Numbered from the stretch's first letter, positions 49,854 through 59,218 are shown. The stretch is 64,000 bases of DNA from Verrucomicrobium spinosum DSM 4136 = JCM 18804 (GCF_000172155.1 NZ_ABIZ01000001.1:6047105-6111104); one strand, 5' to 3'. Program-made: numbers and translations. The notes: generated by a model not told the origin, from the sequence alone.

Positions 49854-50645
49854 CTACGCCGGCTTCCGAAAGAATGCTGCCGCCGTTGCCCCGGTCTCAC
49901 TCACCAGATCCTCCAATCTCACTCCCCGCAATGAGGCCACGAACTCCGCCGTATTCGCCACATACGCAGGTTCATTGCGTTTTCCACGGAATGGCATGGG
50001 GGCCAGATAGGGGCAGTCTGTTTCCAGCATGAATCCGCCCGACGGCACCGCGCGGGCGCATTCCTGAATCACCTGCCCGTTCTTGAAGGTGACAATCCCG
50101 GTGAACGACACGAGGTGCCCGCGCTCAATCAAGGGCAACGCCTGCTCACTGCCCCCTGTGAAACAATGAAAGACCCCACGCAGCCGGTCTGACCACGGCA
50201 GAACTTGCGCGACTAGATCCTCAAAACTCTCCCGATTGTGAAGCACCACATTGAGCTTGAGCCCCGCCGCCAGCTCGAGCTGCCGCTCCAGGACAAACGC
50301 CTGCTGTTCTTTCCACGAATCCAGCGTGAAGCCCTCCGGGGGCTGGTGATAGTAGTCGAGGCCGATCTCCCCGATGCCGACCACTTTGGGGTGTCGCGCG
50401 AGATCCTTCAACTCTTCCACGAAGCCATCCCCCTTCACAGTGTCCGCGTCGCAGGGGTGAATGCCCACAGTCGCCTCCACCTCAGGATACATGTCGGCTA
50501 TCTCCAGCACCCGCTTGGAATCCTCCAGCGTGGTGCCGATGCAAATGATCCGCTTCACCCCCGCCGCCCGGGCCCGCTCGATGATCTCAGGCAGATCATT
50601 GGCGAACTGCCGGCTGGCAAGATGAGCATGGGTATCGGTGAGCAT
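49854..50645 (-). CDS. tatD: TatD-family deoxyribonuclease/hydrolase
   Basis: The 263-residue protein has the metal ligands in order: DTHAHL near the start, GIHPCDAD, GEIGLDYYH near residue 93, LHNRE, FHCFTGG and ETDCPYLAP. These are the TatD signatures, for a metal-dependent 3'-5' DNase or hydrolase of TIM-barrel fold. The length is usual for YabD/YcfH-type members. It ends near the palindromic element. Confidence 0.93.
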   Translation of the reverse strand: MLTDTHAHLASRQFANDLPEIIERARAAGVKRIICIGTTLEDSKRVLEIADMYPEVEATVGIHPCDADTVKGDGFVEELKDLARHPKVVGIGEIGLDYYHQPPEGFTLDSWKEQQAFVLERQLELAAGLKLNVVLHNRESFEDLVAQVLPWSDRLRGVFHCFTGGSEQALPLIERGHLVSFTGIVTFKNGQVIQECARAVPSGGFMLETDCPYLAPMPFRGKRNEPAYVANTAEFVASLRGVRLEDLVSETGATAAAFFRKPA

Positions 50646-50649
50646 GGGG

Positions 50650-50774
50650 GAAGCGTGTAGAGTTATGGGTTATGCGTTAGGTGGAAAGCTCACGATCTCA
50701 AGTTCCATCGTCGGCAATCCCGTCCTCACCAGCTCACAACCCATAACATCTAACCCCTAACCCTTAACCCCTGC
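50650..50774. other. Gene spacer with TAACCC-type inverted short repeats
   Basis: GTTATGGGTTATGCGTTAGG at the left and CCCATAACATCTAACCCC followed by TAACCCTTAACCCC at the right form imperfect inverted repeats and 7-base telomere-like runs. It could act as a weak hairpin between the two leftward genes. Nothing coding is visible. Confidence 0.5.
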
Positions 50775-51830
50775 CTAATTTTTCACACACCGGAAGCCGG
50801 TATGATCCGCACTGCTGTCCGGATCGTTGAACATCCTCGACCCTGGCCGGTAGCCGGTGCAGTAGAGAGGGCTGCACAGGAAGGATCCGCCTTTGATCAC
50901 CTTCTTTGGGAGATCCGGCTCGTTGGGATCGTACCCCACGCTGGGTCCGGGAGGGTTGAGCTTTGGGCTGTTGCGGAAGTAGTCGGGATGGAACCAGTCG
51001 GCGACAAACTCCCAGACGTTTCCTGCCATGTCATAGAGCCCGAATTCATTGGGCGGGAAACTCTTCACCGGCGCGGTGCCTTTGAAGCCATCCACGGCGC
51101 GATCTTCCACGGGAAAAGACCCTGTCCAAGTATTGGCCATCTTCACCCTCTGCTCACCATTCTCCCCCCAAGTAAAGGTGTTTCGCTTGGTGGGCCCTAC
51201 ACCCCCACGCGCTGCATACTCCCACTCGGCTTCCGTCGGCAGGCGCTTGCCCGCCCACTTGGCATAGGCCTCGGCATCCTTCCATGACACACAGACCACC
51301 GGGTGGTTCATACGTTCCTTGATGCTGGAGCTGGGGCCCTCAGGATGACGCCAGTCGGCCCCATGAATATAGCGCCACCATTCCAGGAAATTATCGAGAT
51401 TGGGCGGAGCCACCGCAGGCGGGGTGAAAACCACCGCCCCCGGCTTGAGTTGATCTGGCTTGATCATCGGCCGCAACCGTTCTGGAAAGTCCTCCACCTT
51501 CGGGACTCGTTCTGAAGTCGTGACATAGCCCGTGGCCTTCACAAATTCCTCGAACTGAGCGTTGGTCACCTCATGCTCGTCCATCCAGAATCCATCCACG
51601 GCGATCTCATGCACGGGACTCTCCTCCCGCCGCACGTTGTCGCCCATCAAAGCCTCTCCACCAGGAATCCAGACCATACCAGCCGGAGTCGCTCCAGGAG
51701 GAGTCCTGGAGGTATTCCTGGGGCCCGTGGGTTGACTGGAGGATGGTGAGCAATGGGTACCCAGCGGCAGAAGGCTCAATGACAAGAGACCAAAGATGCA
51801 ACGGGACAGAGGCAGGGAAACGACGGCCAT
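50775..51830 (-). CDS. Formylglycine-generating enzyme (FGE/SUMF1 family), exported
   Basis: The 351-residue protein shows FGE features: MVWIPGGEALMGDN near residue 52, HEVTNAQFEEFVKATGYVT near 85, CVSWKDAEAYAKWAGKRLPT, EWEYAARGG, GLYDMAGNVWEFV. GGSFLCSPLYCTGYRP puts the two active-site cysteines at 319 and 324. The five-residue spacing matches the human pair Cys336/Cys341, so it should oxidise Cys in sulfatases and is not a mere structural relative. It has a signal-peptide-like start (GLLSLSLLPLGTHC), so it may act outside the cytoplasm. No sulfatase gene is in the window. Confidence 0.85.
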   Translation of the reverse strand: MAVVSLPLSRCIFGLLSLSLLPLGTHCSPSSSQPTGPRNTSRTPPGATPAGMVWIPGGEALMGDNVRREESPVHEIAVDGFWMDEHEVTNAQFEEFVKATGYVTTSERVPKVEDFPERLRPMIKPDQLKPGAVVFTPPAVAPPNLDNFLEWWRYIHGADWRHPEGPSSSIKERMNHPVVCVSWKDAEAYAKWAGKRLPTEAEWEYAARGGVGPTKRNTFTWGENGEQRVKMANTWTGSFPVEDRAVDGFKGTAPVKSFPPNEFGLYDMAGNVWEFVADWFHPDYFRNSPKLNPPGPSVGYDPNEPDLPKKVIKGGSFLCSPLYCTGYRPGSRMFNDPDSSADHTGFRCVKN

Positions 51831-51899
51831 GAACTATTTATGTCAGTGTGGGGATCGGGGCAGCGGCGGTGACTTTGCCGCCCTTGGGAACGAGGCAAA

Positions 51900-53105
51900 T
51901 CAGGGATTCTGTCGCTCGTCTTTGGGCTTTGTGACGGTCGCCTCCACCGGGGGCGGCGGCGGCGGCAGATCCCATGCCGTCACCCACTCGTTTTTCTGCA
52001 GCGTAAATCCCATCGCCAGCAGGCGCTTCTCCATATCGGGCAGGTGGGCTGCGCCATAGAAGATGGCGAGGTGCTTTTTCCCCGCCTTGATCTGCTGCTG
52101 CAGGACGCGAAGAGCCACCTTGTTTCTCTCTGAAACAATGACGGTGCCGTCCCCTGACTCCATACCCGTCATGACCGCCTCGACACTGTCGAAGGTGCGA
52201 CCAAAAAGACGCTTGAGCTCTGTGGCGCTGTCCTTGCGGCAGAGGATCTCCAGGATCTTGAGCAATCCCGGCTGGCTGGCACTCGATTGCGGCTGGTTCA
52301 TCTGTACCTGCACGGCCTTGAGCCAGAGGGCAACGAATCCTTCGTTCCGCTGGTTTTGCATGACGGCGAACTCCGCGAGGCTCATATCGGCATGGACAAA
52401 ATTGGCCGCATGGTAGTCAATCACATCGAGCTGACCCTTCAGAGCCAGCGTGTTCTGGAGGGTGGCGTGCAGACCATGCAGCCAGGAGAGCTTGCCTGCG
52501 GCAGCGTCTTCCTCCGCCTCAAACGCCTCCTCAGCGGGAGTCGCCCCCGTCGTGCCCTTCATGTAAGCCTCAAGATCGGCAACCTTTTGCTCAAGGCCGA
52601 GTTCACGGGCTCCCCCCTTGGGCGCCGGGACCTTCTTTTCAGCAGGGGGGGCCGGTGCCGCAGGAGAGGCTGGCTTCGCGTCACCTGGCTTCTTGGCCAG
52701 ATCCTGCGGCTTCTGCCGGGCCTTCTCCGCAGCCAGTTCACGGCGCTCGCGTTGGCTGATGGGGCCGCCCACCATCTCATAGAGGACGACCTCGTAGCCT
52801 TTGAACGCCGCATTGAGCTTCTCGAAGTAAGCCTGGTCCGCCACATGGATCGCCCCGATCAGATCCACGACCAAGCCTTCTTTGTTCCGATACGAAGCAA
52901 TGCCCGTCTGAAGACGGGCTCCAGCATCGTCCTCAACAAAGCGGACAAAGTCCGTGCCAGCAGGCGCTTGGACAGCGGGAGCGACTTCGGTCGCGGAAGG
53001 CACCCCGACCGATGGCCTGGACTCCGCTACCGGATCAGCCGCCAGCAGCGCTGGTAGCAGGGGGATGGCCACAGCGGCAGCCGCAATAAGACGTCGGGGG
53101 ATCAT
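51900..53105 (-). CDS. TraB-like exported protein
   Basis: The 401-residue protein starts with a signal peptide (PRRLIAAAAVAIPLLPALLA). Two blocks resemble TraB/GumN proteins: VDLIGAIHVADQAYFEKLN and GYEVVLYEMVG near the start, and HLAIFYGAAHLPDMEKRL near the end. These carry the GxxH and Gly-His elements of the putative metallohydrolase site. Between them lies a Pro/Ala/Lys linker and a helical part. It ends in a Pro-rich tail. Tiki and TraB families are proteases or quenchers; the role here is not known. Confidence 0.7.
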   Translation of the reverse strand: MIPRRLIAAAAVAIPLLPALLAADPVAESRPSVGVPSATEVAPAVQAPAGTDFVRFVEDDAGARLQTGIASYRNKEGLVVDLIGAIHVADQAYFEKLNAAFKGYEVVLYEMVGGPISQRERRELAAEKARQKPQDLAKKPGDAKPASPAAPAPPAEKKVPAPKGGARELGLEQKVADLEAYMKGTTGATPAEEAFEAEEDAAAGKLSWLHGLHATLQNTLALKGQLDVIDYHAANFVHADMSLAEFAVMQNQRNEGFVALWLKAVQVQMNQPQSSASQPGLLKILEILCRKDSATELKRLFGRTFDSVEAVMTGMESGDGTVIVSERNKVALRVLQQQIKAGKKHLAIFYGAAHLPDMEKRLLAMGFTLQKNEWVTAWDLPPPPPPVEATVTKPKDERQNP

Positions 53106-53189
53106 GAAGCACATGCTAGCATGAGACCCGCCCCTTTCGCAAAACTTCAAAATTCAAACCCCAAACTTCGCCACCCCTGGCAGGGCCCC

Positions 53190-54131
53190 CTAGGTGGGCA
53201 TTTTTTTGCGGTTCACAAGATAGGCCCAGGCAATGAACGCCACCCCGATCAGGATCATGAACGTGGAGTAGAACTGCCCCTTGGTGATGCCCATGATAAG
53301 GCTGGAATCAGGCTCACGGAAGTTTTCACAGACGATGCGTGCGATGGCGTAAAGGATGAAGAAGATGCCAGTCAGGACGCCATTGGGGAGGTTCTTCACC
53401 CGGGTGCGGACCAGGAAGAGCACCGTGAAGAGGAAAGCGCCCTCTGCGAAGCCTTCATACAACTGGGATGGATGGACCGGGTGCAGGGCGGCTTCCAGCT
53501 TTTGCATCCCATCGGGGACCTGCTTCACCAGGGCAATAATGTCGGGGCTATGCTGGGGGAACACATCCCCGGCTGCCTGCAAGCCCCAGTCGGACGGGCG
53601 CACATCCATCTGATGAAGCTCAGTGGGGAACTTCATGGCCCATGCTACGTCCGTGGGCCGGCCGTAGAGCTCGCCGTTGATGAAGTTCGCCATGCGGCCG
53701 AACAGGATGCCCAGCGGCGCGCCCACAACGAGATTGTCCCCCAGCCCTGTCCAGGAGATCTTGTGTCGCCACGACCAGTAGAGAGTGAATAATGCCAGCC
53801 CCGCAATCCCGCCATGGCTGGCCATGCCGCCGTCCCAGAGCTTGAAGATGATGAGCGGACTACGAATGAACTCGTTGAAGTTGTATAGCAGCATGTAGCC
53901 AAGCCTTCCCCCGGCCACCACGCCAAACAGCGCCGCGTAGGTGATGAAGTCCCCCACCTGCTCCGCCTTCAGCTGCCCATAGCCCCGGCGGGCCAGTCGC
54001 ACCATCACGAGGTAACAGCAGTAGAACCCCAACACGTACGCCAGCCCATACCAATGGATCGCCAGGCTCTTGCTGAAGCGGATGACTTCTGGATTGAGAT
54101 CGTGGAGGTAGTAGGCGAGCGTGGCGGGCAT
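53190..54131 (-). CDS. lgt: Prolipoprotein diacylglyceryl transferase
   Basis: The 313-residue membrane protein has the Lgt signature GRMANFINGELYGRPTDVAW and an early essential His context (IHWYGLAYVLGFYCCYL). Other motifs are GGRLGYMLLYN, WDGGMASHGGIAGL and HPSQLYEGFAEG. It transfers diacylglyceryl from phosphatidylglycerol to the lipobox Cys of lipoproteins, such as the LysM protein above. The start is set at MPATLAYYLHDLNPE, as an upstream start would add a stretch unlike the family. Confidence 0.93.
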   Translation of the reverse strand: MPATLAYYLHDLNPEVIRFSKSLAIHWYGLAYVLGFYCCYLVMVRLARRGYGQLKAEQVGDFITYAALFGVVAGGRLGYMLLYNFNEFIRSPLIIFKLWDGGMASHGGIAGLALFTLYWSWRHKISWTGLGDNLVVGAPLGILFGRMANFINGELYGRPTDVAWAMKFPTELHQMDVRPSDWGLQAAGDVFPQHSPDIIALVKQVPDGMQKLEAALHPVHPSQLYEGFAEGAFLFTVLFLVRTRVKNLPNGVLTGIFFILYAIARIVCENFREPDSSLIMGITKGQFYSTFMILIGVAFIAWAYLVNRKKMPT

Positions 54132-54216
54132 TCGGGAAGGGGCTGAAACAAACGCAGGGCAGGGCAGCCCTGCAAAGCGGGCCACACCCATTAGTCACCC
54201 TGCCGGGGAAGGCAAG

Positions 54217-56283
54217 CTACATCGCAGGCACGGCCGCCAGCTCTTCCGGGGATGGGGCAGCTTCGGTCGGAGCGGTGAGCAGGTCAAAGAGGGTGAGCAT
54301 GCCCACCAGTTTCTGATCAGCATCACACACCACCGCCTTGCTCGCCCCCGTGCGAATCATCAGCTCGAACACTTCCGGCAGTGGCATGTGGGTGGCAATG
54401 ACCATGGCTCGCTTGATTGGCAGGTCCTTCACCAGCGTGCCTGGGTCCATGGCATGGTGTTTCAGCCATTCGTAGCAGTCGGCCCGACGCAGCAGCCCAC
54501 GCACCCGCCCTTCCGCATCCAGCACCGGATAGGTGCTGTGCCGCTCCCGGTGAAAAAGGTCCAGCGCTTTGTCCAGGCGATCTTCCTCATTCAGGGAGGC
54601 CAGTTGGCGCACCATCAGGTCACCTGCCGTGCCGCTGCGGGCCCGCTGGGGCAGTTTGGCCATCACATGCTCAATCTCCTGCGCACTGTCATAGGTCTCC
54701 GCTGTGCGGCGGAAGAGAGTGCTCAGGGAACCGATCGAGCTGACGAGCTTCTGGAAGGTGCGTTCATCGATGGCCACCAGGGTGCTAGGTTCCTTGGCAG
54801 TCGCAGTGTACCGCCAGATATGGTCCTCCAGCAGAGCCCGCTCGCCAAAGTGATCGCCCGCCAGAGCCGACTTCACCACCTCACCGCTTTCGTCAGTGAT
54901 GTCCACCCGCCCATTTTTCACGGCGTAGAAGGAGAAGGCAGGCTCTCCCTTATGAAACAACGGATCCCCGGCCTCCAGATGCATCTCCTCCATGGGCGAG
55001 GAGTATTGAGGCGTGAGGAGGTTGATATCCCGCGGGAAAAAGAGATCGAACGTCCATTCAGACATCACCCTGAGCTTCCGGTCCAGTCCCGGGAGCTTCA
55101 TCAAGTAGATGGTCCGCCACATGAACCAGGCGATGATTCCAGAAAAATGCCAGCCAAAGATCTCCGCCACCGCCTTGCGGTGACCAATGGAGGCCAGCTC
55201 TCCCAGCCCCGTAAATGCGAACGGAGCAAGTGACCGCCCCTGCAAGCAGGCCGCGATGTTGTCCCCCACCAACAGGCCCTGACGGTAGGCAAACTGTGCC
55301 GTCTCCGGGCACTTGCCGCCCCCCGCTTTCGGGAAGGAGGCACAATCCCCGGCTGCCCAGACATGCGTGCAGCCCTTCACCTGGCCGGTCGCCTCCACCA
55401 CCACATGCCCTTTTTCCAGCGGCAAGTCCCCAGACGCACCGAGGGCCAAAATTTGCGGATGGGGAGCATTCCCCACGGTGCAGACCACCGTGTAGGCATC
55501 GATTTTCCGCCCGTCATCCAGAATAACCGTGCGGGCGGTGGCCGCCTTCACCCGGGCTTTGAAGAGGATCTTCACCCCCATGTTCTGCAACTGGGTGCTA
55601 GTGTAGTCCGCCAGCTTGGCCGAAAGCATGGGCAGCACTTTCTCCCCGCTGTGCACCAGCGTGACACTGAAGTCCTCCGGTTGCACCTGCTCATAAAAGC
55701 GGCACATGGAGTGCAGCAGATCGATCATCTGGCCAGCCGTTTCCACCCCGGAGTAACCGCCGCCCACCACAATAAAGCTCAGCAAGTGGCGTCGAGTAGC
55801 CGCATCGGAGATCAGGTTGGCCTCCTCCATCCGGCCGATGATGGTGGCCCGCAGCTTCATGGCATCGCCGCAGTTCCGCACCAGATAGGCGTGCTCGCTC
55901 ATCCCGGGGATGCGGGTCAAATCCACCTCCGCACCCAGGGCAAAAACAATGTGATCGAACGTGAACTCCACCGTGCCAGCGGTCACCCCACCGTCCAACA
56001 GCAGCCGCTTTCCGGGCAGGTTCACCAATTTCACCAGACCCCGGAAGACATCCGCGCCGTCGCAGATGAGGCGGATGGGGTTCACGACATGCCGGGGGGC
56101 CAGGGAGCCTCCCACCACCTCCGGCAGCATCGGCTGGAAGACCATGTGATTCTCCCGTGCGATGACTCCTACCGATTTGCCGGTCCCCTCTAACCTTTTG
56201 ACCAACCGCTGGGCGCAGTACACACCAGCGAATCCGCCGCCAAGGATTAGAACGTCATAGTGCCGGGGGGAAGGTGAACTCAT
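54217..56283 (-). CDS. Type II NADH dehydrogenase fused to cNMP-binding and CBS domains
   Basis: The 688-residue protein has three parts. Residues 8-420 are NDH-2: FAD motif LGGGFAG at 14-20, NAD motif IVVGGGYSGVETAG at 171-184, TRIPGMSEHA and AAGDCASFP, then a membrane-associated helix (GIIAWFMWRTIYLMKLPG). Residues 425-545 are a cyclic-nucleotide-type sensor (GDPLFHKGEPAFSFYAVKNG, then GDHFGERALLEDHI). Residues 560-685 are a CBS pair (LDKALDLFHRERHSTYPVLD, then MIRTGASKAVVCDADQ). It should pass electrons from NADH to quinone, with activity tuned by a nucleotide. I chose MSSPSPRHYD as start. Confidence 0.9.
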   Translation of the reverse strand: MSSPSPRHYDVLILGGGFAGVYCAQRLVKRLEGTGKSVGVIARENHMVFQPMLPEVVGGSLAPRHVVNPIRLICDGADVFRGLVKLVNLPGKRLLLDGGVTAGTVEFTFDHIVFALGAEVDLTRIPGMSEHAYLVRNCGDAMKLRATIIGRMEEANLISDAATRRHLLSFIVVGGGYSGVETAGQMIDLLHSMCRFYEQVQPEDFSVTLVHSGEKVLPMLSAKLADYTSTQLQNMGVKILFKARVKAATARTVILDDGRKIDAYTVVCTVGNAPHPQILALGASGDLPLEKGHVVVEATGQVKGCTHVWAAGDCASFPKAGGGKCPETAQFAYRQGLLVGDNIAACLQGRSLAPFAFTGLGELASIGHRKAVAEIFGWHFSGIIAWFMWRTIYLMKLPGLDRKLRVMSEWTFDLFFPRDINLLTPQYSSPMEEMHLEAGDPLFHKGEPAFSFYAVKNGRVDITDESGEVVKSALAGDHFGERALLEDHIWRYTATAKEPSTLVAIDERTFQKLVSSIGSLSTLFRRTAETYDSAQEIEHVMAKLPQRARSGTAGDLMVRQLASLNEEDRLDKALDLFHRERHSTYPVLDAEGRVRGLLRRADCYEWLKHHAMDPGTLVKDLPIKRAMVIATHMPLPEVFELMIRTGASKAVVCDADQKLVGMLTLFDLLTAPTEAAPSPEELAAVPAM

Positions 56284-56392
56284 GCTCAGAAGACCATAGC
56301 AAGAATGGGGGCAAGGCGAGTGATGTTTTTGTCGCGTTGGGTAGCGGCGTGAGCCCTTGCCCAACTCTCATCATACGGATTCCAGGCACCGC

Positions 56393-57343
56393 TCACGCTG
56401 CCACAACCATGCCAATCACGCCTGCCACCGCGATAATCGCGCCAAGAACGCCGCGCCAGCCAGGACGATCCTGTTCCAGCCAATAGGAAAGTGGCATGAC
56501 CAGCAACGGCGTTGTGGCAGTGATGGACAGCACCACCCCGCTGCGCAACTCACCCAGAGCCCACTGAAAACAACTGACGCCCCCAATAGGCCCGCAAGTG
56601 GCGGCCACAAGCAACCAGAGCCATGCCCGTCGATTTATAACCTTGTTTGCACCTGGAATAAATTCTCGATCATCTGCGCCCCTCCTTCCACCTAGCCAGT
56701 TGGGTAGTTTCATCGAGAGACACCAGGTCAGCAGCGCAAAGCCCATCCCGGGCAGCACGCGCAAAAAAGCCTGCCCAATGCCGGTGACCACCAATCCCTC
56801 GCGGACCGCTTCTGCCTGCGCCAGGCGGCTTAATGCGGCCCCAAAGCCCTGCCCACAACCTGCCAGCAGTGCCAACAACACCCCCCAACGAACGGCCGAA
56901 CGATGCCCCGCACCCCTCAAGGCAGGAGGTAATCGCAGCCCCGCACTCAGGGCAAACGCCACACCGCACAAAATAACCCCGCCCATCAAGGCCTGATGCA
57001 GCGTCAGAAAAGTACCAACCAGCCAAATATCCCCTATGGTACCAAACAATGGCGCACTGCACAAATGCAGGAGCAGGGTAAGGCGCGCCCCCAGTCTCGG
57101 ATAGGCAAGAAAAAGCGCGACATCCCCCACCCCAAATCCTACAACGCCACTGTAGAACAATCGTTGCGCCGTACACGTAGTGAGATCCACCGGCCCAGTC
57201 CAGCACGCCAAACATCCCAATACCAGGGTCGCCAGCAACAGCCTCAGGGCGTTGGCTTTCAGCGCCCCCAGGCCCACTGCGGCCCTCTGCCCGCATATGC
57301 CTGAACCTGCGAACAAGATGGCAGTGAGGATGGCGGGCAGCAT
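56393..57343 (-). CDS. EamA-type (DMT) transporter
   Basis: The 316-residue protein has about ten hydrophobic segments in two halves, each with the five-helix EamA pattern: GVVGFGVGDVALFLAYPRLG and GGVILCGVAFALSAGL in the first, GPIGGVSCFQWALGELRSGV and TPLLVMPLSYWLEQDRPGWR in the second. The latter ends in GAIIAVAGVIGMVV. It probably exports or imports small metabolites. The start at MLPAILTAILF is preferred; a start 12 codons upstream is also open. Confidence 0.8.
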   Translation of the reverse strand: MLPAILTAILFAGSGICGQRAAVGLGALKANALRLLLATLVLGCLACWTGPVDLTTCTAQRLFYSGVVGFGVGDVALFLAYPRLGARLTLLLHLCSAPLFGTIGDIWLVGTFLTLHQALMGGVILCGVAFALSAGLRLPPALRGAGHRSAVRWGVLLALLAGCGQGFGAALSRLAQAEAVREGLVVTGIGQAFLRVLPGMGFALLTWCLSMKLPNWLGGRRGADDREFIPGANKVINRRAWLWLLVAATCGPIGGVSCFQWALGELRSGVVLSITATTPLLVMPLSYWLEQDRPGWRGVLGAIIAVAGVIGMVVAA

Positions 57344-57552
57344 GTCCCCTTGCGTTAGCAGCGACGTCAGGACAAGCAAGTCTCATCATCCCTCTCCTCG
57401 CGTGAGAACGAATTGCCCGGCATTTTCTCCGACCAGACCCCGCTCGACCCAATCCAGTTTTTCCGTCCACTACTCCACCACCCTAATGTATGATAGGTTT
57501 GATCCACCCAGTTTTTCCGTGAACGATGGTTCCGTGCTCCAGTCACAACTAC

Positions 57553-58413
57553 ATGAAGTCTCCTGCTGAACCTTTCGTTTGGTTTCGGGGCAATGTGGTG
57601 CCGCAAAGCGAAGCTCATGTGTCCCCACAGGATCAAGGGTTCTCAGTGGGTGACGGTGTATTCGAAACCCTAAAGACCTATAAGGGAAAACCTTTTTCCC
57701 TTATGCGTCATTGGAATAGACTGGTGAATTCCTGCCAAAAAATAAACGTCCAAACTCCCACTTTCATCGCATTTAAAGACATGATCGAGCAAACCATCAC
57801 CGCCAACCATCTGGAGGATGCGGATGCACGGGTGCGCGTGACCGTGACCTCAGGGGCGGGGACGTTGGGAGCCCCGCGAGGCGCGGTGGAGCCCACGGTG
57901 GTCTGCACGGCGGCGCAGGTGGTGGAGCGGGGAGATGCTGAGCGCGTGGTCATCGTCCCGTGGACTCGCAACGAGCGCAGCGCTCTGGCCGGGGTGAAAT
58001 CCATCTCGTACGGCGAGAATGTTATCGCCCTGAACCACGCCCGTACCCACGGTGCTGGTGAACCTGTCTTTGCGAACACGGCGGGGCATCTTTGCGAAGG
58101 TGCCACGACCAACGTCTTCCTCGTTCACCAAGGCAGCCTGCACACCCCGCCGCTCAGCTCAGGCTGTCTCCCCGGCATCACCCGTGAGAGGGTGCTGGAG
58201 CTCTGCCACGAGCACCGGATCCCCGTATTTGAAGACAATCTTCCCGTTTCCTCCCTGCGCGAGGCAGAGGAAGCTTTTTTGACGTCATCCATCCGCGAAA
58301 TCCATCCCATTTCGCATGTGGACGACATTCCCCTTTCCCTATGCCCTGGCCCAAAAAGCCTCCAATTGAGGGGCTTGTTCAGGAAGCTCATCAGCGCTCA
58401 CACTGACCCGTGA
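57553..58413 (+). CDS. Class IV aminotransferase (branched-chain aminotransferase/ADC lyase-like)
   Basis: The 286-residue protein has the PLP fold-type IV signature: FSVGDGVFETLKTYKGKPFS near the start, GVKSISYGENVIALNHAR with the catalytic Lys, and EGATTNVFLVHQGSLHTPPL with the phosphate-binding part. It ends in SIREIHPISHVDD. This is the D-alanine/branched-chain/aminodeoxychorismate lyase group, all of which share the fold. The exact substrate cannot be decided. The start at MKSPAEPFVWF is chosen. It is divergent from the transporter gene. Confidence 0.87.
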   Translation: MKSPAEPFVWFRGNVVPQSEAHVSPQDQGFSVGDGVFETLKTYKGKPFSLMRHWNRLVNSCQKINVQTPTFIAFKDMIEQTITANHLEDADARVRVTVTSGAGTLGAPRGAVEPTVVCTAAQVVERGDAERVVIVPWTRNERSALAGVKSISYGENVIALNHARTHGAGEPVFANTAGHLCEGATTNVFLVHQGSLHTPPLSSGCLPGITRERVLELCHEHRIPVFEDNLPVSSLREAEEAFLTSSIREIHPISHVDDIPLSLCPGPKSLQLRGLFRKLISAHTDP

Positions 58414-58507
58414 AACGCTCGTGCCAAAAACAGGCCCATCTGCCCCACCAAGGCATCATGGAGAACCCCAGCAAAACAACCAAGAAACCCTAACCCACCC
58501 ACTAACT

Positions 58508-58969
58508 ATGGCCAAAGATCCAAACAACCGTAACATCACCCGGATTGAAAACACCGGTGGTGAAGGCAAGCGCCCCGTGCGCGGCTTCGAAGTCCGCATC
58601 TATCGTCGCGGACAACGCTTCAACCAGTTCTTCTCTGACTCCGCCCATGGCGGCAAGAAGGGCGCCCTGGAGCAGGCTCGCACCGTTCGCGACAAGATGG
58701 AGAAGAAACTCAAACCCTACACCCGGCGTGAACTCGCGGAAAAGATCTCCGCCCGCAACACCTCCGGCTACCGTGGTGTCCGTCTCCGCAAGACCATCGT
58801 GACCAAAGACGACAAGAAATATGTCTATGAGCACGTTGAGGCTTCCTGGAGCCCCGAACCTGGTAAAGTGGTGAAGAAGTCCTTCTCCGTCGCCAAGCTC
58901 GGTCTCGACAAGGCTTGGGAACTTGCCGTCGAGTGCCGTAAGAAAGCCGTCTCCAAGATCAAAGGCTGA
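58508..58969 (+). CDS. Bacterial AP2-domain-like protein
   Basis: The 153-residue protein looks like a tandem of two AP2/ERF-like units. The first, residues 10-65, has RPVRGFEVRIYRRGQRFNQF and GALEQARTVRDKM. The second, about 80-152, starts with SARNTSGYRGVRLRK and continues with VYEHVEASWSPEPGK and KAWELAVECRKKAV. NTSGYRGV is the AP2 hallmark. Such domains bind DNA in plant factors and in bacterial homing or phage proteins. No nuclease domain is attached here. It is basic, and could be a small DNA-binding protein. Leader CCCACCCACTAACT has no Shine-Dalgarno. Confidence 0.75.
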   Translation: MAKDPNNRNITRIENTGGEGKRPVRGFEVRIYRRGQRFNQFFSDSAHGGKKGALEQARTVRDKMEKKLKPYTRRELAEKISARNTSGYRGVRLRKTIVTKDDKKYVYEHVEASWSPEPGKVVKKSFSVAKLGLDKAWELAVECRKKAVSKIKG

Positions 58970-59125
58970 TTTGCTGCGGGCCAGCGCCTGGGTGCTGGCC
59001 TGCCGTGAATGATCCAGCCGCGATCTGATCGCTGGGATTCCCTCCAAACGCTCTGTGCAAGAGCACCCCCATTGGGGGGAATCCCGCATTCAAAAAGAAA
59101 TCTCGCCAGACACCAGACCTGAAGC

Positions 59126-59180
59126 AAACCCCATCCTCAGCCGCCGCCATCGAGCGACGACCGGGCTGGGGTTTCTTGTT
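59126..59180 (+). terminator. Possible terminator
   Basis: AAACCCCA (59126-59133) and TGGGGTTT (59167-59174) are inverted, with GCC/GGC inside, followed by CTTGTT. The loop is long, so the call is weak. It lies downstream of the AP2-protein gene. Confidence 0.4.
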
Positions 59181-59218
59181 GGCCGGAGCCAGGCCTGCCG
59201 TTGGTCCCCGCCGGACAA

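Noticed and set aside
50690-50774. TAACCC-type runs as telomere-like or functional repeats.
   Set aside because: They are few and imperfect, and sit in an ordinary spacer; no sign of a chromosome end.
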